NCBI RefSeq assembly: GCF_047314965.1
Contig: NZ_JBLBVK010000029.1
Span: 1 to 45,790, forward strand
Direction of reading: 5' to 3'
DNA from: JAVJUV01 sp047314965
Lineage (GTDB): Bacteria > Pseudomonadota > Alphaproteobacteria > Rhodobacterales > Rhodobacteraceae
DNA: 45,790 nt
This document shows positions 40,369-45,790 of the stretch, piece by piece. Each line of letters opens with the position of its first letter. Position 1 is the stretch's first letter. The translations under genes were made by a program, and so were the position numbers. The notes under the pieces were generated by a model. It was not told the DNA's origin. It worked only from the letters and a program-made list of their open reading frames with translations, and made no database searches.

Positions 40369-41816
40369 ACAAGCCCGACACAGCCATCCGCCACGAAGCC
40401 ATGCGCATCGGCGGCGAAAAGGTCACGACCAAGGATGTGATCGAGGTTCGCTATCCCTACACCGACGAGGTGATCGGAACCGTTCCCGCCGGCGACGCCA
40501 GCCATGCGGCCCGCGCATTCGAGATCGCAGCGAACTATCAGCCCAAGCTGACCCGCTACGAGCGCCAGCAGATCCTGTTCCGTGCTGCCGAACTAATCCG
40601 CGAGCGCCGTGAGGAAATCGCCCACTGGCTCACCCTCGAACTGGGCATATGCAAACAGCATTCGCTCTATGAGACCGGGCGCAGCTATGACGTCTTCACG
40701 CTCGCCGGACAGCTGGCCATCCTCGACGACGGCCAGATCTTCTCCTGCGACCTGACCCCCCACGGCAAGGCGCGAAAGATCTACACGATGCGCGAGCCCG
40801 TCCGAGCAATCAGCGCCATCACGCCGTTCAACCACCCGCTGAACATGGTTGCCCACAAGATCGCTCCGGCGATCGCCACCAACAACTGTGTCGTCTGCAA
40901 ACCCACCGAGCAGACTCCGCTGACCGCGATCACGCTGGCCGACATCCTTTACGAAGCGGGCCTGCCCCCCGAGATGTTCCAGATCGTCACCGGCTGGCCG
41001 AAGGACATCGGCGACGCAATGATCACCGATCCCAACATCGACATCATCACCTTTACCGGCGGGGTCCCGGTCGGCAAGATGATCGCCGAGAAGGCGGGCT
41101 ACAAGCGCACCGCGCTCGAACTGGGCGGCAACGATCCTCTGATCATCCTGAACGATCTCACCGGCGCCGACCTCGACAAGGCAGCCACCATTGCCGTGGC
41201 CGGCGCCACAGGCAATTCCGGCCAGCGCTGCACCGCGGTCAAGCGCATCCTGGTGCAGGAAAGCGTCGCGGATGCAATCGTCCCGCTCATCCTCGAAAAG
41301 GCCAAGGCCATCCGCTTTGGCGATCCGATGGACCCGGACACGCAACTCGGCTGCGTGATCAACGCACAGGCCGCCGAGATCTTCGAGCGCCGCGTTTACG
41401 ACGCCGAGAAGCAGGGGGCCAAAGTGCTCTACGATCCGGGCCGCAAAGGAGCGCTCCTGCCGCCCATCGTCGTGGACCACGTGCCCCACGGCAGCGAACT
41501 CGTGATGGAGGAAACCTTCGGCCCCATCGTCCCGATCGTCCGCGTGCCGGATGATGATGCCGAGGTAATGAAGATCTCCAACTCCACCGCCTTCGGCCTC
41601 TCCTCCGGCGTCTGCACCAATTCGTTCCCGCGTGCGCAGGCCTACATCACCGGGCTGAACGTCGGTACGGTGAACATCTGGGAACAGCCCGGTTACCGGA
41701 TCGAGATGTCTCCCTTCGGCGGTATCAAGGACAGTGGCAACGGCGTGAAGGAAGGCGTTCTCGAAGCGATGAAATTCTTTACCAACGTCAAAACCTATTC
41801 GCTGCCGTGGCCATGA
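40365..41816 (+). CDS. phnY: Phosphonoacetaldehyde dehydrogenase
   Basis: A 483-residue aldehyde dehydrogenase that oxidises phosphonoacetaldehyde to phosphonoacetate. Seen: TPFNHP (153-158) at the cofactor site, FTGG (230-233), Glu252 in LELGG, and catalytic Cys289 in NSGQRCTA. The length and catalytic position are within two residues of the Sinorhizobium enzyme. It sits between phnA and the class III PLP enzyme, overlapping both. It differs clearly from the aldehyde dehydrogenase at 4672, so they serve separate pathways. Confidence 0.95.
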   Translation: MNKPDTAIRHEAMRIGGEKVTTKDVIEVRYPYTDEVIGTVPAGDASHAARAFEIAANYQPKLTRYERQQILFRAAELIRERREEIAHWLTLELGICKQHSLYETGRSYDVFTLAGQLAILDDGQIFSCDLTPHGKARKIYTMREPVRAISAITPFNHPLNMVAHKIAPAIATNNCVVCKPTEQTPLTAITLADILYEAGLPPEMFQIVTGWPKDIGDAMITDPNIDIITFTGGVPVGKMIAEKAGYKRTALELGGNDPLIILNDLTGADLDKAATIAVAGATGNSGQRCTAVKRILVQESVADAIVPLILEKAKAIRFGDPMDPDTQLGCVINAQAAEIFERRVYDAEKQGAKVLYDPGRKGALLPPIVVDHVPHGSELVMEETFGPIVPIVRVPDDDAEVMKISNSTAFGLSSGVCTNSFPRAQAYITGLNVGTVNIWEQPGYRIEMSPFGGIKDSGNGVKEGVLEAMKFFTNVKTYSLPWP

Positions 41817-43156
41817 GGCGCCATACTGAAGGCGAAGCAAACACCTCTGCCGCGCGGGCCGAATGGTCCGCGCGCGAGACCGACGACAGAACGCGCTCGC
41901 TCCTGGATCGGGACGCAAACGCCTTCCTGCACCAGTCGCTCTCCTCACCCTGTGCATCGACCATCGCAAAGGCCGAAGGCATCTGGATCCAGGACACCGC
42001 GGGCCGCCGGTACATGGATTTCCACGGCAACTCGGTTCACCATATCGGCTACGGCCATCCCCGACTGATAAAGGCGATCAAGGACCAGCTCGACACCCTG
42101 CCCTTCTCGCCCCGCCGGTTCACCAACGAGGTCTCCGTCGAGCTGGCCGAACGTCTCGGGCATCTCGCCCCGTGGCCCGCAAAGGTGCTCTTCACCACCG
42201 GCGGTTCCGACGCGGTCGAAGTAGCGATGAAGATCGCCCGCGCCGCCACCGGACGCTTCAAGACATTGTCCTTCTGGGACAGCTTTCATGGCGCCGGCTT
42301 CGGTGCATCATCGGTCGGGGGAGAGGCCACGTTCCGAAGCCAGATCGCCGGGCCGCTCCTGCCAGGCGCGGAGCACGTGGCTCCATTCAACTGCACGAAC
42401 TGCGCCTACGGCCATCCGGGCCCCGAGACCTGTGGCCTGGCTTGCGCGAAAATGGCTGATTTCGTCCTCAACCGTGAAGGTGATTTTGCCGCGGTCATAG
42501 GCGAGCCGATGCGTGCCGTGCCCGTCGTCCCGCCTGCTGGTTACTGGCAACAGGTCGCCGTCAGCGCAACGGCTCACGGCACGCTTCTCATTATGGACGA
42601 GATCCCGACCGGCCTTGGCAAGACCGGCCGTTTCTTCGCCCATGACCATGACGACGTGACGCCAGACATCATCGTCATCGGCAAGGCATTGGGCGGCGGC
42701 ACGCTGCCCATCGCCGCGGTACTTGCACGCGCGGATCTCGACGTGGCGGGCGATTTCGCTATTGGCCACTACACCCACGAAAAGAACCCGGTCACGGCAC
42801 GCGCCGCGCTGACAACGCTCGACATCATCCGTGACGAGGGCTTGACGGAACGCGCGGAGCGATTGGGCACGAACGCAATGGACCGGCTTCGCCAAAGTGT
42901 CGGCCAGCTTCAACGGGTCGGCGACATCCGAGGCCGCGGACTGATGTTCGGCGTCAGCATACTTGCGGATCACGCCGACACGATGCCCGATCCCGACAGG
43001 GCCGAGAAGATTCTCTATGCCTGCATGGCCGCCGGTCTGTCCTTCAAGATCAGCGCCGGAAACGTCCTAACGCTGTCCCCGCCCCTGACGATCCCGGAGC
43101 CAGATCTCGACCGCGCGCTGACCATCGTGGAAACAGCCATCCGCGAGGCGGCATGA
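41807..43156 (+). CDS. Class III PLP enzyme, candidate 1-hydroxy-2-aminoethylphosphonate ammonia-lyase (PbfA)
   Basis: A 449-residue class III aminotransferase-fold protein. GGSDAVEVAMK (about 130-140), DEIPTGLGKTGRFFA (about 264-278) and the PLP lysine in VIGKALGGGTLP (about 291-302) are present. It is translationally linked to phnY (10-base overlap) and the next gene (ATGA). Enzymes of this fold in phnWAY clusters have been shown to act as PbfA, a lyase that turns (R)-1-hydroxy-AEP into phosphonoacetaldehyde, which would let this operon use the hydroxylated analogue. An ordinary aminotransferase remains possible. An extra cysteine cluster (NCTNCAYGHPGPETCGLAC) lies at about 194-212. Confidence 0.7.
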   Translation: MAMRRHTEGEANTSAARAEWSARETDDRTRSLLDRDANAFLHQSLSSPCASTIAKAEGIWIQDTAGRRYMDFHGNSVHHIGYGHPRLIKAIKDQLDTLPFSPRRFTNEVSVELAERLGHLAPWPAKVLFTTGGSDAVEVAMKIARAATGRFKTLSFWDSFHGAGFGASSVGGEATFRSQIAGPLLPGAEHVAPFNCTNCAYGHPGPETCGLACAKMADFVLNREGDFAAVIGEPMRAVPVVPPAGYWQQVAVSATAHGTLLIMDEIPTGLGKTGRFFAHDHDDVTPDIIVIGKALGGGTLPIAAVLARADLDVAGDFAIGHYTHEKNPVTARAALTTLDIIRDEGLTERAERLGTNAMDRLRQSVGQLQRVGDIRGRGLMFGVSILADHADTMPDPDRAEKILYACMAAGLSFKISAGNVLTLSPPLTIPEPDLDRALTIVETAIREAA

Positions 43157-44145
43157 AGATCGTCCGCACAGACGCGGAACTGCACCTTCCCACTCTCGAT
43201 GACCTGCTCATCGACGAAGGACACGAGCTGATCCTCTTGCCGGATGGTATTGCAGAAGACGACCTGATCCGGGTCTGCCATGACGCCGACATACTGATGA
43301 TGTGCTACACGCCGATAACCCGGCGTGTCATCGAGGCAGCACCGCGTCTTCGAGGCATCGTGAAGTATGGAGTGGGCATCGACGCCATCGACATCCCCGC
43401 CGCCAAGAAGAACGGCGTCATCGTCGTCAACGTTCCCGAATACGCCGAAAACACAGTCGCCGAAGGCGCGTTCACCCTGATGCTGGCGCTCCTGCGCAAA
43501 CTGCCGGCGCTCACCGCCGCGATGCGCACCGACGGCTGGACATGGCCCGAACCCCGTTGGCTTGGCCGCGACCTCTCGGGCCTCACGGTAGGCCTCGTCG
43601 GACTTGGCCGGATAGGACACAGCATGGCCCGGATGTGCGGCAGGGGATTTGGTGCGAATGTGATCGCCCATGATCCGCATCAGCCGGACAGCACATTTCA
43701 AGCCGCCGGTGCCGAGCGTGTGGCACTCGGCGACCTGCTGAAGCGCGCCGACGTCGTCTCGCTCCACACCGTTCTGACCGAGGAGACCCGGCACCTCATC
43801 GGCGCGAACGAACTCGCGCTCATGCGCTCCGACGCAATCCTCGTCAACGTCTCACGCGGCCCGCTCATCGATGAATCCGCCCTGATCTCCGCCTTGGATG
43901 AAGGCTGGATCGCGGGAGCGGGTCTCGACGTTTTCGAACGTGAACCCCTGTCCAGGGACCATCCACTCCAGAACCGCGACAACGTCATCCTGCTGCCGCA
44001 TCTCACCTTCTGGACGCATCAGGCAATGGCGCGGCTGGAAGAAGACACCCTGGCACGGCTTCGGGAACTGATCGAGAATCGCCCGGTCACGATCCGATCG
44101 AAGGATCCCCGCCTTCAGGGTCAGAAGGGCGCAAGTTATTCGTGA
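43153..44145 (+). CDS. NAD-dependent D-2-hydroxyacid dehydrogenase
   Basis: A 330-residue dehydrogenase of the D-3-phosphoglycerate/hydroxypyruvate group. The NAD-binding GLVGLGRIGHSMA (about 147-159) and the catalytic Arg, Glu and His of this class (VNVSRGPLIDE near 233-243, AGLDVFEREPL near 256-266, LPHLTFWTHQA near 281-291) are present. It overlaps the class III PLP gene by four bases, so it belongs to the phosphonate operon. Its role there is not known; it could interconvert a 2-hydroxy and 2-oxo acid from a hydroxylated phosphonate or handle the three-carbon side product. It converges on the RpiR gene 10 bases later. Confidence 0.88.
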   Translation: MKIVRTDAELHLPTLDDLLIDEGHELILLPDGIAEDDLIRVCHDADILMMCYTPITRRVIEAAPRLRGIVKYGVGIDAIDIPAAKKNGVIVVNVPEYAENTVAEGAFTLMLALLRKLPALTAAMRTDGWTWPEPRWLGRDLSGLTVGLVGLGRIGHSMARMCGRGFGANVIAHDPHQPDSTFQAAGAERVALGDLLKRADVVSLHTVLTEETRHLIGANELALMRSDAILVNVSRGPLIDESALISALDEGWIAGAGLDVFEREPLSRDHPLQNRDNVILLPHLTFWTHQAMARLEEDTLARLRELIENRPVTIRSKDPRLQGQKGASYS

Positions 44146-44155
44146 GGCAAAGAGC

Positions 44156-45058
44156 CTATTTCCGGAATATCCGGGTCGATCGGAACATCTCCTCCAGCGA
44201 CTCGATCCGGTCTCTCGCCTTGTCCCATCGGCGCGTCTGAACTTCGGCGATCAGGGCCTCGACGATCAAGTTGATCGCAATCGTCGAATCCCAGCTCGAA
44301 GGCACCTCGACCATCGCGTTCACGACGTGGTCGGCAATCTTGGAAATCGGTGACCCCCACTGGTCGGTGAACAGAACGATCACCGCACCGCGCTCCTTGG
44401 CCAGCGTCGCCAGCCGCGCAAGATCCGCCTCGTAGCGCCGGATATCGAAGACGACCAGCACAGTCTTCGGACCCATGTCCAGCAGGTATTGCGGCCAGAC
44501 GTTCGGCGATTGCGAAAGCAACGTGACGCCGGATCGAATGATCTGAAGATGGTTGAAGAAATAATCCGCGTTGGACCGGGTGATCCGTCCGCCGCACATC
44601 ACGATCTGCCGCTTGGGATCAGCCAGGCACTTCGCGATGGCGTCGAACGTCTTCGGGTCCAGCCGCTCGATGGTGTGGTTCAGATTGTCGAATACCGCCT
44701 CGGCGAACCCCCGAAAGGCGGGAGAATCCTTGCGCCCTTCCGGCCAACCCTCGCGCTTGAGGATCGGCTGCTTGATCTGTGCGCTGGCCTCGTCCCTCAA
44801 GGCCGCCTGCATTTCCGGAAAGCCATCGTATCCCAGCTTGCGCGCCAGCCGGATCACCGTAGGCGTCGAAACGCCCGCCGCATCCGCCAGCTTGGTGATC
44901 GATTGCAACCCGGCAACCGGATAATCGCGCATGAGGATGTCCGACAGCAGCCTCTCGGCCGGTGTCAGGTCGGCCGTCTTGTCCTGGATTCGGTCCTTGA
45001 CGATCGCAGGCCGTTTCAAACTTGTGCCACCTTTTGAAGCATTCGTTACATCGTACAC
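44156..45058 (-). CDS. RpiR/MurR-family transcriptional regulator
   Basis: A 300-residue regulator with an N-terminal RpiR helix-turn-helix (about 25-95, with SITKLADAAGVSTPTVIRLARKLGYDGFPE) and a SIS domain (about 130-270) that usually binds a phosphorylated or small polar effector. The long form begins at GTG 45058; a TTG at 45019, with AGGTGG six bases ahead, gives 287 residues and is closer to the family length. It is divergent from the amidohydrolase-TRAP operon across a 66-base gap with an inverted repeat, so it most likely regulates that operon. Confidence 0.88.
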   Translation of the reverse strand: MYDVTNASKGGTSLKRPAIVKDRIQDKTADLTPAERLLSDILMRDYPVAGLQSITKLADAAGVSTPTVIRLARKLGYDGFPEMQAALRDEASAQIKQPILKREGWPEGRKDSPAFRGFAEAVFDNLNHTIERLDPKTFDAIAKCLADPKRQIVMCGGRITRSNADYFFNHLQIIRSGVTLLSQSPNVWPQYLLDMGPKTVLVVFDIRRYEADLARLATLAKERGAVIVLFTDQWGSPISKIADHVVNAMVEVPSSWDSTIAINLIVEALIAEVQTRRWDKARDRIESLEEMFRSTRIFRK

Positions 45059-45064
45059 CGAAAC

Positions 45065-45080
45065 CGTAGCGACGTCTACG
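45065..45080. promoter_or_regulatory. Candidate RpiR operator (CGTAG-N6-CTACG)
   Basis: A perfect 5-base inverted repeat with a CGACGT centre, just upstream of the -35 region of the divergent operon and seven bases from the RpiR GTG start. It is well placed for control of both genes. Confidence 0.5.
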
Positions 45081-45088
45081 AAACATTC

Positions 45089-45119
45089 TTGACAGGGCGG
45101 AGTCCCCCGTAACTAATAC
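45089..45119 (+). promoter_or_regulatory. Probable promoter of the amidohydrolase-TRAP operon
   Basis: A consensus TTGACA (45089-45094) and a TAATAC -10-like hexamer (45114-45119), 19 bases apart, which is slightly long. Transcription would begin at about 45125-45127, on or beside the GTG start codon, so the message may be leaderless. Confidence 0.5.
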
Positions 45120-45124
45120 TACTT

Positions 45125-45790
45125 GTGACCGACATGCTGCCAAATCAGATTCTCTCCGTTGACGACGGCCCTGCCGCTGAGGTTGTGAACCCGAAAGGCA
45201 GCGCTCCGGTTTGCCTTGTCTGCGAGCATGCCAGCGCCGCCATTCCATCCTCCCTTGGCGACCTGGGGCTCGCGGACAGCGACCGCTACAGCCATGCAGT
45301 GTGGGACATCGGCGCCGAGGCGCTGGCCCGGGAGTTGTCCAGCAGACTCGACGCGCCGCTGGTCCTCGCCCGCGTTTCGCGCCTTGTCTACGACTGCAAC
45401 CGCCCGCCGGAACGCGAAGACGCGATGCCTTCGCGCACGGAGACGATAGAAATCCCCGGTAACCGCGATCTCACCCCCGATGCCCGGGCGATCCGCACGC
45501 GTGAAGTCTACGATGTCTTCCACGCAACGCTTGATGCCGCACTCGATGGCTTCGCATCCGCACCGGCGCTCGTGACCATCCATTCCTTCACGCCCCAATG
45601 GTTCGGCCAGCCGCGGCGAACGGAACTCGGCCTCCTCCACGACGCAGATCCTGCTCTGGCGCGCGCAATGCTGGCTTTCGCGGATCCCGGCTTCAGAACC
45701 GAACTCAATCAGCCCTATTCCGCAGCCGATGGCGTCACCCACACGCTGGCGAGACATGCCACGGCGCGCGGACTGCGCAATGTCATGATC
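45125..45790 (+). CDS. N-formylglutamate amidohydrolase-family hydrolase, 5' part (continues at base 1)
   Basis: The 5' part of the gene completed at 1-249. Family features include VCEHAS (about 27-32, an early metal-site glutamate and histidine), DIGAEALA, SRLVYDCNRPP (about 81-91) and VTIHSFTP (about 146-153), all expected for the zinc amidohydrolases of this group. Start candidates are GTG 45125 and ATG 45134; neither has a good ribosome site, which fits a leaderless message from the promoter at 45089. It opens the operon of TRAP transporter, gamma-glutamyl ligase and two dehydrogenases. Bases 45650-45790 duplicate 1-141. Confidence 0.82.
   Translation, partial: MTDMLPNQILSVDDGPAAEVVNPKGSAPVCLVCEHASAAIPSSLGDLGLADSDRYSHAVWDIGAEALARELSSRLDAPLVLARVSRLVYDCNRPPEREDAMPSRTETIEIPGNRDLTPDARAIRTREVYDVFHATLDAALDGFASAPALVTIHSFTPQWFGQPRRTELGLLHDADPALARAMLAFADPGFRTELNQPYSAADGVTHTLARHATARGLRNVMI
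45650..45790. repeat. Terminal direct repeat of bases 1-141 (circular overlap)
   Basis: Every base of 45650-45790 equals 1-141. The repeat lies within one gene and restores its frame when the ends are joined, so it is an assembly overlap on a circular molecule rather than a biological terminal repeat. The length of exactly 141 bases is the kind of value a k-mer assembler leaves. Confidence 0.95.

Noticed and set aside
45125..45790. Histidine degradation (HutG) role for the amidohydrolase
   Set aside because: No hutH, hutU or hutI genes are nearby and the operon partners point to amine catabolism; the family name alone does not settle the substrate.
1..45790. CRISPR arrays, insertion sequences, tRNA genes, defence or toxin-antitoxin systems, conjugation genes
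   Set aside because: None is seen on either strand; nearly every base is assigned to metabolic, sox or plasmid-maintenance genes.

Overview
The window is almost certainly a complete circular plasmid. Its last 141 bases (45650-45790) repeat its first 141 bases exactly, and one gene (an N-formylglutamate amidohydrolase-family enzyme) reads through the join. The closed circle would be 45,649 bp. The GC-rich coding, an ALA-synthase type hemA, the alphaproteobacterial sox gene order and a DnaA-like plasmid replicase beside parAB all point to a Rhodobacterales (Roseobacter-type) host. I see no transposase, integrase, relaxase, conjugation gene, toxin-antitoxin pair, CRISPR, tRNA or rRNA. Nearly all of the DNA is catabolic cargo.

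Layout. (1) 45125 through the join to 7195, plus strand: an operon of amidohydrolase, TRAP transporter (dctQMP), glutamine-synthetase-like ligase, aldehyde dehydrogenase and iron alcohol dehydrogenase. I read it as gamma-glutamylation and oxidation of an amino alcohol, ethanolamine being the simplest candidate. A divergent RpiR regulator (44156-45058) probably controls it. (2) 7196-10759: replication and partition (parB, parA, a repeat-rich control region, DnaA-like rep). (3) 10762-12901: an aldo/keto reductase and a glycerate 2-kinase, divergently transcribed. (4) 12905-28673: a large sulfur-oxidation region. It holds a YeeE/SoxT-type transporter, soxR and soxS on the minus strand, then soxV, XYZA, BCDEF, a DUF302 gene and hemA on the plus strand, then a second YeeE-type transporter and two SoxG/SoxH-like metallo-beta-lactamase-fold proteins on the minus strand. 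soxW is absent. (5) 28775-44145: a phosphonate region. It holds a five-gene oligopeptide-type ABC transporter, a phosphonate monoester hydrolase, a LysR regulator, phnW, phnA, phnY, a class III PLP enzyme (PbfA candidate) and a D-2-hydroxyacid dehydrogenase.

How the parts may work together. Sox proteins oxidise thiosulfate or sulfide in the periplasm for energy, and the plasmid-borne hemA could supply haem for the c-type cytochromes SoxX, A, D and E. The phosphonate genes could import a phosphonate ester, release 2-aminoethylphosphonate (AEP), and convert it by PhnW, PhnY and PhnA to acetate and phosphate. The amino-alcohol operon could handle ethanolamine, the phospholipid counterpart of AEP. 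The plasmid may therefore combine lithotrophic energy with scavenging of lipid head groups. That last link is inference.

Regulatory signals seen: four related AT-rich dyads at sox promoters (candidate SoxR boxes, one in front of the metallo-hydrolase genes), two FNR-type boxes (before DUF302-hemA and before the second YeeE gene), a dyad and promoter between the RpiR gene and its divergent operon, twin palindromes at the end of parB, and strong GC hairpins directly after both transporter binding-protein genes and after soxZ.
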